NCBI GenBank assembly: GCA_002717505.1 | Contig: PBEB01000066.1 | Location: forward strand, 45,466 to 83,512 | Reading direction: 5' to 3' | DNA: 38,047 nt | Source of the DNA: Leptospiraceae bacterium | GTDB lineage: Bacteria; Spirochaetota; Leptospiria; Leptospirales; Leptonemataceae | Part shown: positions 7,115 through 15,652 of the stretch, piece after piece | Numbering within the stretch: position 1 is the first letter of the stretch | How the letters are laid out: each line of letters starts with the position of its first letter | Made by a program: the position numbers and the translations under genes | Notes under the pieces: model-generated | Databases searched by the model: none | What the model was told of the DNA's origin: nothing | The model's input: only the letters and a program-made list of their open reading frames with translations

Positions 7115-7692
7115 AATGCCTGGGAATCTGGGTCAAGGGAGGCCAGGTCCACAATGGTTACTGTCCGGCTCTTTTGATCCACAGTAGCATGTTGAGGGAT
7201 TAGTGGAACCAGGATTAGGCGATGGTCCGGCAACTCCACTTCCAGGATTCCATGGGCTCCGGTTTCCTGATAACCTATGATGCGTGCATCCGATGCGCCT
7301 GTGGCTTGATCTACAACTTGGAATTCAAGTAATTGAAATGCATAAAGATCCGAGTCGGAGTTTTGTAGCCCTTGATCGTCCACAAACAGCCAATAACCTC
7401 GGAATCCTTCCTGTTCTGAGGGAGATGGGGATGCGCTCTCCACGCGAATGTGGCCCCTATCAGCCTTACCGGCCGGACCTTCTTTAGTAACCGAGACTTC
7501 AATGGCACTTGAAGGAAGTGAATCGCATAGACCGTCCAGGGGAGGTCGATCAGGACTTCCTGCTTCAGGGAGAAGATACCCGGAAAAGTGCGACGGCATG
7601 CCTGCCAACCCGTCACCAGGACAGGTACAAATGTAAAGGGATCGATGGGTATGGATTAGCTTCTTGAGCCGAGCAATGGATAGGAAGGCCAC
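7111..7692 (-). CDS. rimM: Ribosome maturation factor RimM
   Basis: 193 residues. RimM helps assemble the head of the 30S subunit by binding S19. The C-terminal PRC-barrel half is recognisable: DLYAFQLLEFQVVD...RIIGYQETGAHGILEVEL...RLILVPLIPQHATVDQKSRTVTI. The N-terminal half (1-95) is strongly diverged and lacks the usual GxxGxxGxxKV pattern; identification rests on the C-terminal half plus its position between khpA and trmD. The start is GTG placed immediately after the khpA stop, so expression is likely coupled to khpA. Confidence 0.88.
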   Translation of the reverse strand: MAFLSIARLKKLIHTHRSLYICTCPGDGLAGMPSHFSGYLLPEAGSPDRPPLDGLCDSLPSSAIEVSVTKEGPAGKADRGHIRVESASPSPSEQEGFRGYWLFVDDQGLQNSDSDLYAFQLLEFQVVDQATGASDARIIGYQETGAHGILEVELPDHRLILVPLIPQHATVDQKSRTVTIVDLASLDPDSQAL

Positions 7693-7932
7693 TCAATCGA
7701 TGATTTCTACGCTGTAGTTAGCGTCATCTTTCAGGCCTACTGCATTGACCACGTTGCGTAGCGCTCTGGCCACGCTTCCGGCTTTGCCAATGACCTTCCC
7801 CACATCATCATCGGCTACGCGCACTTCAATGATGGACTCTTCCGGTCCATCGATCTCGGTCAGTTTGAGATCGGCCGGGCTGGAAACGATGTTTTCCAGC
7901 ACATATTCTATGAATACGGTAGCCTGAGACAT
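7693..7932 (-). CDS. khpA: KH-domain RNA-binding protein KhpA (YlqC)
   Basis: 79 residues, normal length. One KH domain with the GKVIGKAG loop (45-52) that contacts RNA. KhpA, often with KhpB, binds small RNAs and transcripts and has been tied to cell-wall synthesis in Firmicutes. ATG start with AAGGAG eight bases upstream. It lies 20 bases after rpsP and abuts rimM. Confidence 0.95.
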   Translation of the reverse strand: MSQATVFIEYVLENIVSSPADLKLTEIDGPEESIIEVRVADDDVGKVIGKAGSVARALRNVVNAVGLKDDANYSVEIID

Positions 7933-7952
7933 GGGAAACTCCTTGGAAATTC

Positions 7953-8195
7953 TTAGCCTAGAAGACCTTGCTTCTTGAGCAAAGAACGAACGGAATCAGT
8001 GGGCTGGGCACCGGACTGAAGCCAGTGCTTTACTCGCTCCTCTTTGAGGACGCAGCCTGCATCGAAAGCGATGGGATTGTAATATCCGATTTGTTCGATG
8101 AACCTGCCATCTCGAGGATAACGAGAATCCGCCGCTACGATTCTGTAGAAGGGTTTCTTCTTGGTTCCGTATCTCTGTAAACGAATTTTAACCAC
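7953..8195 (-). CDS. rpsP: Ribosomal protein S16
   Basis: 80 residues, typical length. The family N-terminus [20 protein letters not shown] and the ENLGYYNP-like IEQIGYYNP are present. S16 is an early-binding 30S assembly protein. The start is GTG with little Shine-Dalgarno upstream (TTCTCGGTTT), unusual for a ribosomal protein. It lies 11 bases after the rpe stop, which suggests it may be translated from a transcript that includes rpe. Confidence 0.97.
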   Translation of the reverse strand: MVKIRLQRYGTKKKPFYRIVAADSRYPRDGRFIEQIGYYNPIAFDAGCVLKEERVKHWLQSGAQPTDSVRSLLKKQGLLG

Positions 8196-8206
8196 AAACC
8201 GAGAAA

Positions 8207-8875
8207 TTATGACACATGTTTGGTGTCAACAGAAACTGCTGCGGCATCCCTCAATCGTGCAATATTGCCGGGAATGTCCCCACCTTTGAAGCAGGCTGAT
8301 CCTGCCACGATCCTCCGAGCTCCGGCCTGAAGAATTTCACCTACATTGCTGGCATCGATCCCACCATCCACTTCGATGGTAATGTCTCGGTCCCCGATTA
8401 AATCCCTGAGTCTTTGAATCTTACTGAGGCTGGACTCTATGAAACTCTGTCCGTAGAAACCCGGCTCAACGCTCATGATCAGCACCAGATCGATCTCATC
8501 CAGAAGATAATCCAGACTACTCAGCGGAGTGGCGGGGTTCAGGGAAACGCCGGCTTTGATTCCGTTCTTACGGATCTCCCGGGCCAGTCGAACTCCAAAA
8601 TCCGTGGCTTCCACATGAAATGTGATGTTGGCCGGTTCCAGAGGAAAATACTTGGGTACTTCCTTCTCGGGCTGGGATACCATCAAATGCACATCCAGTG
8701 GAATATCGGTATGCTGCTTCAAAAGTTTGGTATATAGCTCTCCGAAGGACAGGGTAGGAACAAAATGTCCATCCATAACATCCATATGAAGGTATTCCAC
8801 TCGCCCCTCCAGATCATTCAGGCTGGCTTTGAGATCTGTTAGATCAGCGGCAAGGATTGATGGGGATAGATCCAT
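8207..8875 (-). CDS. rpe: Ribulose-phosphate 3-epimerase
   Basis: 222 residues, normal length. It interconverts ribulose 5-phosphate and xylulose 5-phosphate in the pentose phosphate pathway, as a metal-dependent TIM barrel. Visible: [10 protein letters not shown], the metal site [12 protein letters not shown] (29-40), [29 protein letters not shown] (Gly-Gly is more usual than Tyr-Gly), EVDGGID and AGSACF. ATG start without a strong binding site. Upstream, the 182-base spacer to the PASTA gene holds a 43-base tandem repeat. Confidence 0.97.
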   Translation of the reverse strand: MDLSPSILAADLTDLKASLNDLEGRVEYLHMDVMDGHFVPTLSFGELYTKLLKQHTDIPLDVHLMVSQPEKEVPKYFPLEPANITFHVEATDFGVRLAREIRKNGIKAGVSLNPATPLSSLDYLLDEIDLVLIMSVEPGFYGQSFIESSLSKIQRLRDLIGDRDITIEVDGGIDASNVGEILQAGARRIVAGSACFKGGDIPGNIARLRDAAAVSVDTKHVS

Positions 8876-8920
8876 GGTATTCTTCTCGGTTCATTCTTAT
8901 TCTTTGAATTCAGGCATCCA

Positions 8921-9026
8921 GAATCCCGATGCCACGAACCTGCTCTCTGTCAGCATTGCAGTGGAATCCCGGTGCTACAACCCAGTTCTCTGTCAGCTGT
9001 GTTCCGGAATCCTACCCGAGAACTGG
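8921..9026. repeat. Degenerate 43-base tandem direct repeat
   Basis: Unit 1 is 8921-8963 and unit 2 is 8964-9006. Both begin GAATCCCG and share CTCTGTCAGC at the same offset; I count 31 of 43 identical bases. A third copy starts in register at 9007 (GAATCC) but decays quickly. Within units 2-3 there is also a perfect nine-base inverted repeat, CCAGTTCTC (8982-8990) with GAGAACTGG (9018-9026). All of it lies in the non-coding gap between the PASTA gene and rpe. Confidence 0.7.
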
Positions 9027-9057
9027 TGAGTCCGCGCATCGGGAAGGAACATTTCTC

Positions 9058-10047
9058 CTAGCCCGAGAAATCAGGGCTAAGCGTCTTTCGGCTAACGACC
9101 TTGTTTTCGCAACGTAGCTCCAGAACCTCGGTGTTCCTTCGAAAGAAAACCACTGTTGCGGATTCTGACGATAGTTTCTGGCGGAAGATGGCTTTGCGAC
9201 TTTGTGGATCGTTTTCTGGATAGTGGTACAGGGAGCACATTTTTTCGCCTCTGTACTCCTGCGGTATTTCTACGGTTTCCTGCTCATAACCAGATGCGAA
9301 AGCGGCGGAAGGTTTCTGAAAATAGACGTCCAGTTCAAACTGATCCTTTCCAGTCTGGCGAGCTTCGGCCACCCTGCCTTGCTCAAACGGACGTTTCGGC
9401 TGTAAGATTTCTTTGATTGTAAATGCTGTGCCGGTTCGCAGCAGAAATTCGTAGGCAAGATCCACTGGTAATTCCTTGAGCTCTGCAGGAGTCACCTGCT
9501 TGCCGCGGTAAGCATTGGAGGTGGCCACCAGGAAATCTACAGGGAAATCAGGATCTACTTTCTGACCCGGCAGAGGTGATTGCGCGAGAATGGTTCCTTC
9601 CGGCACACCATCGTCGAACACCAATGAGGTACTTCCACGAGACAGGGAATATACCTGGTCGCCGATCACAATGCGTTCCAGGGCAGCACTGATTCCTGCC
9701 TGCCCTGTCCCCACGAGGTCCGGTACAGTGAGTAGAGGTTGATGCTGATTCACCACCAGTCGGAGGTTCTGTCTGGGCTCGACGATGGTGCCCGGATTGA
9801 TGTTCTGGTCCAGGATGATTCCTTCCGGCCGGTCCGGAAAGTTTCTCTTTTCGATCTCTACTCTGAGTCTGCGTCTGTGCAGATCGTTGTGGACGTTGAT
9901 GTAATACTGCCCGCGATAATCCTGAATTGCGAAGCTCCCAGGATCTTCGGATCGAATGATCAAGATTACAACGGTGATCAGAACGAAAACCGCCGCTGCC
10001 ACCATTACGGGAAATAGGGTCTGTAAAAGGGTCTTTAAGTATTGCAC
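9058..10047 (-). CDS. Membrane-anchored PASTA-domain protein
   Basis: 329 residues from the GTG at 10047. I chose this start because GGAG lies seven bases upstream and the codon follows the fmt stop by one base; a TTG at 10071 would overlap fmt. One membrane segment (about 12-34, VMVAAAVFVLITVVILII) is followed by an outside part with two or three PASTA-like repeats: about 39-102 (INPGTIVEPRQNLRLVVN), 105-180 (VPDLVGTGQAG...PLPGQKVDPDF) and a degenerate third to about 240. PASTA domains bind peptidoglycan fragments or beta-lactams and usually sit on Ser/Thr kinases or PBPs. Here there is no kinase or transpeptidase domain; the C-terminal 90 residues match nothing I know. Confidence 0.85.
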   Translation of the reverse strand: MQYLKTLLQTLFPVMVAAAVFVLITVVILIIRSEDPGSFAIQDYRGQYYINVHNDLHRRRLRVEIEKRNFPDRPEGIILDQNINPGTIVEPRQNLRLVVNQHQPLLTVPDLVGTGQAGISAALERIVIGDQVYSLSRGSTSLVFDDGVPEGTILAQSPLPGQKVDPDFPVDFLVATSNAYRGKQVTPAELKELPVDLAYEFLLRTGTAFTIKEILQPKRPFEQGRVAEARQTGKDQFELDVYFQKPSAAFASGYEQETVEIPQEYRGEKMCSLYHYPENDPQSRKAIFRQKLSSESATVVFFRRNTEVLELRCENKVVSRKTLSPDFSG

Positions 10048-10048
10048 T

Positions 10049-11032
10049 TCAGATCTCCGCTGGAACGACAAATCGCTGATCGGGATGCACTTTGTGCCCG
10101 TTCAGAAAAGAAACCGCATCCATCTGTTTCTTATTTTGCGGTTGTAGCGATAGAATCTGCAGGACCTGATTTTCTCCGGTGATTACCAGCAATGCAGGGC
10201 TGCCATCCAGTCTAAAAGACAGCAGATCTCCAGGGGCCCTTGCCATCAATTGCTTTTCATCTTGCAAGGTCCTTAGTTCCGAGGATTCCAGCAGACGACT
10301 GCGGTAGATCTTGAATAGCTTACCATCCAGCTGAGTACGAGCTACCGGCCTTGGGTTCATCCCTCGAATCTGGTTATGAATCTCCTGGGCAGGCTGGCTC
10401 CAGTCTATGTAGCTTTGCTCTGGAAGGATCTTTCTACAATAGGTGGCAGCGGACTCATCCTGCTTTTTTGCTCCTGAAATCAGGCTTTTCAGCTCTGGCA
10501 GTGTCTGGAGCACCAGCTCAATTCCCGCAGGAACCATCCGTTCGGTGAGCTCCTGAGCGGTTTCATCCGGTCCAATCTCCAGCTTCTTTTCTGCAACTAC
10601 GTCCCCGCAATCCATTTTCTGCGAAACAAACTGAAAGGACCATCCAGTGGTTTCCATGCCCTGTAGAATAGCACTCTGAATGGGGCTGGCCCCTCTTAGT
10701 TCCGGAAGCAGGGATCCATGCAGATTGAAGATTCCCAGCCGACCCAGTTTTAGAAACCCGGCAGGCAGGATGGATCCGTAAGCGAAAACCACCACCGCAT
10801 CTACCTGTATCGACAGTAACTGATCCAGAATCTCTGCTGGTTTTTCCGGACGAAAAAGAGTTAGATCGTTTTCCAGAGCCACCGTACTCACCGCAGAAGG
10901 TTGAGGCGTTCCCGAGCGACCCCGGGGGCGGTCCGGATTGGAAACCACATACTGAATCTCATACCCGTCTTGAATGAGAGCCTTCAGAAGCTCTCCGCTA
11001 ATTTCCGGTGTTCCCATGTATCCTAGCTTCAT
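10049..11032 (-). CDS. fmt: Methionyl-tRNA formyltransferase
   Basis: 327 residues, typical length. It formylates initiator Met-tRNA using 10-formyl-tetrahydrofolate. Visible: MGTPEISGELL start; VVFAYGSILP; the catalytic segment NLHGSLLPELRGASPIQSAI (Asn and His retained); MDCGDVV; and the C-terminal tRNA-binding domain with NQIRGMNPRPVA. ATG start. It is separated from priA by 234 bases, while the PASTA gene follows one base after its stop. The deformylase gene that often accompanies fmt is not in the window. Confidence 0.97.
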   Translation of the reverse strand: MKLGYMGTPEISGELLKALIQDGYEIQYVVSNPDRPRGRSGTPQPSAVSTVALENDLTLFRPEKPAEILDQLLSIQVDAVVVFAYGSILPAGFLKLGRLGIFNLHGSLLPELRGASPIQSAILQGMETTGWSFQFVSQKMDCGDVVAEKKLEIGPDETAQELTERMVPAGIELVLQTLPELKSLISGAKKQDESAATYCRKILPEQSYIDWSQPAQEIHNQIRGMNPRPVARTQLDGKLFKIYRSRLLESSELRTLQDEKQLMARAPGDLLSFRLDGSPALLVITGENQVLQILSLQPQNKKQMDAVSFLNGHKVHPDQRFVVPAEI

Positions 11033-11266
11033 AAATCAGAGTCTCTCATTAGGTTTTTGATCTTTTCGGAGTGATTTCGAGGTACCCGGGCATCCTGATA
11101 GCGGCCTTCGCTTTGGGCTATTCTCCGCCAACTTTGTTCCTGAATTACCTGCAAGCTCAAACATCGATAGCCTTTTACCGGCTAGATGGAATCAAATGGT
11201 GACTATTGTGGAAGGCTTTCACTCCCATGGCCCTGTCAGCGACGGGAGTCTTGCCAGTGACATCCG
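11033..11266. other. Spacer between priA and fmt
   Basis: 234 bases without a credible gene. Short inverted repeats (TAGCC/GGCTA near 11170-11190; ACTCCC/GGGAGT near 11220-11250) are too weak to call terminators, and no promoter hexamer pair stands out on the minus strand. Confidence 0.3.
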
Positions 11267-13249
11267 CTAAACCACATCTTGAGGATCGGGTTCAAATTCC
11301 AGATGGCCTTTTCTCAGTCCAGGACGAAACGAATTCAAAAGCTCTCTTATTGCAGGCCGAATCTTTTCATAGCTTCTGGTTTTGATCAGAATATGCATTC
11401 GATATTGGTCATGGATTCGTTCGATGGGAGCCGGGGCCGGTCCCAGGATTTCCAGAGTGTCCTGGTCGGACAGGGCGTTTTCCAGAAGCTCGGCCAGCTC
11501 ATCGATCTTTTGCTCTGCGTACTGTTGATCCGGGGAACGAATCAAGAATCGCAGCAGGCGGCAAAAGGGCGGATAGTTTGTGGCTCTTCTCAGTCCTAGT
11601 TCTTCGTCGTAGAACCTTCTATAATCCTGGGCTGCTGCCAGATGAATTAGAGAATGCTCCGGATTCAGAGCTTCAATGAGCACGCGACCCTGGAATTGAC
11701 CTCGACCAGCCCTACCCGCCACCTGCATCAATAGAGAAAACGTCCGTTCCTGGGCACGGTAATCTGAAAGCATCAGTCCTTGGTCCGCCTGTAGAACACC
11801 CACCAGTGTGACGTCCGGAGCATCCAGACCTTTGGCGATCATCTGAGTACCCATAAGAATATCCAGCTCTTTGCGAAAGAACCGCTGCAAAGAGTCCTGA
11901 AGGTTCTTGCCTCCTCTGGATGTATCTGTATCTACTCGCTCGATCCGGGCATCCAGGAATCGCGATCCTAAAAACTCCTCCAGTCTCTGCACTCCTGTTC
12001 CGGCGGACCTGGTCTTTCCTCCGCACTCAGGACAGGTTCCATCGTTTCGAGCGCTGAAGCTACAGTAATGACAGAGTAGAATATCTGGCTTGTGGAAATG
12101 AAGGGTCACCGAGCATCGAGGGCATTTTACGGTGCTAGCGCAATTGTCGCAGTAGATGAATGGTTGATATCCTCGGCGATTTAGCAGCAAAATGGTTTGC
12201 TGCCCGGCTTTCAGGTTCTTCTCGATCTCAGTAATGAGCTGCCCGGAGATGGGATTTTGATTCATGGGCGATTGCAATACCTGAACCTCTGGCAGGCTTC
12301 CCGATGCACGGCCGGAAATGGTATGGTAATGGAAATGATCCGGATGCGTCTGACAGGCTCGCCGACTCTCCAATCTCGGAGTGGCAGATCCGGCGATGAT
12401 CATCGCATCCCTGGTCGAAGCAATCCAGCGGGCCAGTAATCTGGCATCATATCTCGGGGCGCTGTTTTCCCGGTAAGAACTGTCATGCTCTTCGTCGATT
12501 ATTATATATTTGAGTTCATCCACTGGAGCGAAGATGGCCGAGCGAGTACCTACCACCAGTCTTCGCTTCTTTTGCAGGATGGACAGATAATTGAGAAATC
12601 GCTCTTTAGTCGGTAGTCCTGAATGCAATAGAGCGATGGCCGATCCAAACACCTCCTGTAACCTCTCAATCATTTGTACAGTGAGTGCGATTTCCGGAAC
12701 CAGAAGTATGGCTCCTTGACCTTCTTCCAGAGCATCGCGCATCAGGTGGATATAGACCTCCGTTTTGCCCGACCCGGTGATCCCATGAAGCAAGTGCATT
12801 CGCCCGGCAACATGGTTATTCTTTACATCCTTATAAATCGCTTCTTGCTCTGGGTTTAGCGTATGCCGGGGTGCAGGTTCCGGGGCTTCTGGTATTTCCG
12901 GAATCTTGAAACCTCTGGAGGAACCGATCTGAAAAGATCTGGGCGGCGAAGGAAACATCTTGAACAGCCCTTCTCCAGGACCGCAAATGTAGTAGTCCGC
13001 CAGACGATGGGCCAGCTCAATCTGGCCTGGCGTTATGACTGGTTCGGGATCCAGAAGATCTTGTAGATCCAGGACAGGACCTACGCTTGTAGTATCCGCT
13101 ATTTCGCAGACGATGCCAATCTCCTGGCGACTATTAATGTCCACCAGAACTCGACTACCAATCTGCGGATCCATTCCCGGAGGAATGCGATAATCTAACG
13201 GCTCGTCCAGAGGTAGTCGGAACAGAACTCGTGCGAAGCGATCAAACAC
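11267..13249 (-). CDS. priA: Primosomal protein N' (replication restart helicase PriA)
   Basis: 660 residues, slightly shorter than E. coli PriA. It recognises stalled forks and reloads the replicative helicase. Visible: an N-terminal 3'-DNA-binding domain (1-110); Walker A GITGSGKTE (about 155-163); DEEHD box; SATPRLES; the zinc-binding insert with four Cys pairs (CDNC, CPRC, CHYC, CPECGG, about 365-410); and helicase motifs GTQMIAKGLDAPDV and QVAGRAGRG. It lies 11 bases after the UDG-like gene. No missing catalytic residues. Confidence 0.97.
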   Translation of the reverse strand: MFDRFARVLFRLPLDEPLDYRIPPGMDPQIGSRVLVDINSRQEIGIVCEIADTTSVGPVLDLQDLLDPEPVITPGQIELAHRLADYYICGPGEGLFKMFPSPPRSFQIGSSRGFKIPEIPEAPEPAPRHTLNPEQEAIYKDVKNNHVAGRMHLLHGITGSGKTEVYIHLMRDALEEGQGAILLVPEIALTVQMIERLQEVFGSAIALLHSGLPTKERFLNYLSILQKKRRLVVGTRSAIFAPVDELKYIIIDEEHDSSYRENSAPRYDARLLARWIASTRDAMIIAGSATPRLESRRACQTHPDHFHYHTISGRASGSLPEVQVLQSPMNQNPISGQLITEIEKNLKAGQQTILLLNRRGYQPFIYCDNCASTVKCPRCSVTLHFHKPDILLCHYCSFSARNDGTCPECGGKTRSAGTGVQRLEEFLGSRFLDARIERVDTDTSRGGKNLQDSLQRFFRKELDILMGTQMIAKGLDAPDVTLVGVLQADQGLMLSDYRAQERTFSLLMQVAGRAGRGQFQGRVLIEALNPEHSLIHLAAAQDYRRFYDEELGLRRATNYPPFCRLLRFLIRSPDQQYAEQKIDELAELLENALSDQDTLEILGPAPAPIERIHDQYRMHILIKTRSYEKIRPAIRELLNSFRPGLRKGHLEFEPDPQDVV

Positions 13250-13260
13250 AGCTGGCAGGG

Positions 13261-14220
13261 TTATTTGAGTCCGGGCAATGAAAAGGCCTTTTCCAGACTG
13301 GACAGGATTTGCTTCTTAACCTTGATTTCCTGGTCCCGGGCTGTCTTATAGGAAGCATCGTCCCCGGAAGCCTGAGCTTTTCTGGTTCGCCCTTCCAGAG
13401 AGAGCAATGCTGCCGGACTTCTCACAACAACAGCACCAATCTGCTGGGATAGAACGGGCATTTGAACCACTTCTCCAGACTCGGAAAACTGTTTGGCTGC
13501 TTCTTCGCCGAACAGCAGCACCGCAGCAGGCCCGGTGATCAGGGCCAGTTTGATGGATTCTCTCTTAATTGTATCCTCCAGATGGGTGAGGCAGTTCAGG
13601 GTTCGTTCATTCCAGTCATCAGCGGTGCTGGTTTCTGCCACGAAATGACAGGCTGGCAATTGCTGAAAATGGAGATCTTCTATCGTCAGGCCTATTCTCT
13701 CCACCATTCTTCGAAACAGATCATCTTCCTGCTCACTACCAAAGTAGATTTTCTGGCTTCGGTCACGGGCCTCGGTTCGCCCAGCAAAAGGCCCTTCAAA
13801 GTGCACCACTACGACGGGTTTAACCCCTTGAATAAAGAATCGCCTGGTGGCATAGATCCGGTCATTGCAAAGCGTACATTTTTGATTCGCAGCAAGTTGC
13901 AGATCGGGTGGAGGTGCTACGCTCTGTCCACTGATAGGCGTTTTCCCGGAACTGATTTCTGGCCCGGATGGGACAAAGCCGGTGGACCCAGAGCTGGCCG
14001 TTCGGGCCACGGTGTGCGGACCTTCCATGGCATCATGTGCCTTTCTAAGCATCTCAGCCATTCCTGAGAAATCGTAGTGCGTGGGCTGGGTCTGACCTTC
14101 GGTGGTCCAGAGCAAATCCTCATTTGTCAGAACTTCGCTCAAATCGTTCAGAATGCCCTGCATTTGATTCAGAGGCTCCGGAAGCTCCTTTTTATCTGTG
14201 TCCGTTGTGGTCTGGTTCAT
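13261..14220 (-). CDS. Degenerate family-4-like uracil-DNA glycosylase fold protein
   Basis: 319 residues from the ATG at 14220 (an upstream TTG at 14232 is possible). Residues 1-110 are polar and probably disordered. The rest looks like a family-4/5 UDG: four cysteines at 115, 118, 191 and 210, matching the C-x2-C...C...C Fe-S spacing (about 70 and 15-18), and LALITGPAAVLLFGEEA resembling the conserved strand before the active-site region. However, motif A, normally GExPG, reads FEGPF, and the late HP(S/A) motif reads SPAALL with the histidine gone. It probably keeps the fold and cluster but not ordinary uracil excision. It precedes priA by 11 bases. Family membership is inference from the cysteine pattern. 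Confidence 0.68.
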   Translation of the reverse strand: MNQTTTDTDKKELPEPLNQMQGILNDLSEVLTNEDLLWTTEGQTQPTHYDFSGMAEMLRKAHDAMEGPHTVARTASSGSTGFVPSGPEISSGKTPISGQSVAPPPDLQLAANQKCTLCNDRIYATRRFFIQGVKPVVVVHFEGPFAGRTEARDRSQKIYFGSEQEDDLFRRMVERIGLTIEDLHFQQLPACHFVAETSTADDWNERTLNCLTHLEDTIKRESIKLALITGPAAVLLFGEEAAKQFSESGEVVQMPVLSQQIGAVVVRSPAALLSLEGRTRKAQASGDDASYKTARDQEIKVKKQILSSLEKAFSLPGLK

Positions 14221-14296
14221 GAAATCTATCAAAGTATGCAGGTCGATGGGAAGGCCGGTTTTGCCCCGGGAACAGTAGCTGGCTGTCCGGCCTCAT

Positions 14297-15652
14297 CTAC
14301 TGGATCTGATCCAGGTCAATCTTCAAAGACTTGATCTTTCTATGCAAGTGTGTTCTTTCCAGACCCAGAAAACGGGCGGTCTGGCTGATGTTTTTATCAT
14401 TCTGTTTCAGAGCGCGCATGATGTAATCTTTTTCGAATTCCTTGCGGGCCGTTTTTAGATCCGAGGAAAGAGGTCCATCGTTGCCCTCTCCTTCCACTGG
14501 GAACTGGCGAAGGTGTAGTTGCACTTCCGTTTCTGTAATTTCCGGGCCCTCTGAAAGAATGGCAATCCGCTCAACCACGTTCTTGAGCTCCCTTACATTT
14601 CCAGGCCAGGGGTAGTGTGTTAGCGCTTCTAAAGCGCCCTGCGTAAAGGTTCTTGGATCGATCTGATTTTCCTTCAGGGATTGCCGCAGAAAATGGTCCA
14701 GAAGCAAAGAGATATCCCCCGGCCTTTCGCGTAGAGCTGGCATCACAATAGGGATTACATTCAGGCGAAAATACAGGTCTTCGCGAAACTTGCCTTCTTT
14801 GATCGCCTGCAGAGGATCGATATTGGTAGCTGCAATAATGCGAACATCGACTTCAATGGTCTCTGTGGAGCCCACTCGACTGAAACGCTGTTCCTCCAGG
14901 ACTCGGAGCACCCGAGCCTGGGTGGCCAGAGACATATCGCAAATCTCATCCAGAAACAGAGTGCCTCCGTTGGCCTGTTCAAATTTTCCGATTCTGCGTT
15001 CCGAAGCCCCTGTAAAAGCTCCCTTTTCATGACCGAACAATTCGCTTTCTATGAGTTCTCCGGGAATGGCTGCACAGTTAACATCTACAAAAGGATCATC
15101 CGATCTTTTGGAATTGCGGTAAATCGCTCGTGCTACCAGTTCTTTCCCGGTGCCGTTTTCTCCATAAATAAAGACCCGGGCATTGGTTCGAGCGGCTTGA
15201 GAGATAGACTGTTTGACTTTCTGAATCTGTTCGGATTGACCGATGATTTCATCGAAACCCAGTTTAATCTCCGGTTTTCGGAGACCGTTACTGGGCGTGA
15301 TCTGTAGAATGGAGTTGATGCGCTCCAGCACAATATCCAGACTCAATGGTTTTTCCAGAAAGTCGATGGCTCCTTTTTTGGTAGCAGTGACGGCCTGCTC
15401 GATGGTGCCATGACCGCTTATCATCAGCACCGGCAAAGCGGGGTACTCAGCTCGAACTTTGTCCAGAATGTCCAGGCCATCCTCTTTTCCCATCCAGACA
15501 TCCAAAAGGATCATATCCGGTCGCTGGGTCTTGAGGGTTTTGAGCATGGCCCTTCCGGTGGCGAAGTCTTCTACCGAAAAATCCTCATCTTCCAGAATGG
15601 CTCGCAAGGATGAGCGAATACTTTGATCGTCGTCTACTATATAGATTGTCAT
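14297..15652 (-). CDS. Sigma-54-dependent response regulator, NtrX-like
   Basis: 451 residues. Receiver domain 1-115 with Asp51 as phosphorylation site and Lys101. AAA+ domain about 133-370 with Walker A GENGTGKE (164-171), the sigma-54-contact loop GAFTGA (211-216), LFLDEICDM and the arginine-rich GKFREDLYFRLN. A Fis-type helix-turn-helix sits at about 419-446 (NISQTARFLGLERTHLHRKI). Such proteins remodel RNA polymerase holding RpoN, which is encoded four genes upstream. It overlaps the histidine kinase by four bases (ATGA at 15649-15652). Pairing and architecture fit NtrX; the target genes cannot be read from the window. Confidence 0.94.
   Translation of the reverse strand: MTIYIVDDDQSIRSSLRAILEDEDFSVEDFATGRAMLKTLKTQRPDMILLDVWMGKEDGLDILDKVRAEYPALPVLMISGHGTIEQAVTATKKGAIDFLEKPLSLDIVLERINSILQITPSNGLRKPEIKLGFDEIIGQSEQIQKVKQSISQAARTNARVFIYGENGTGKELVARAIYRNSKRSDDPFVDVNCAAIPGELIESELFGHEKGAFTGASERRIGKFEQANGGTLFLDEICDMSLATQARVLRVLEEQRFSRVGSTETIEVDVRIIAATNIDPLQAIKEGKFREDLYFRLNVIPIVMPALRERPGDISLLLDHFLRQSLKENQIDPRTFTQGALEALTHYPWPGNVRELKNVVERIAILSEGPEITETEVQLHLRQFPVEGEGNDGPLSSDLKTARKEFEKDYIMRALKQNDKNISQTARFLGLERTHLHRKIKSLKIDLDQIQ

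Noticed and set aside
13462-14067. 201-residue plus-strand open frame
   Set aside because: Antisense to the UDG-like gene, no family resemblance and no ribosome-binding site.
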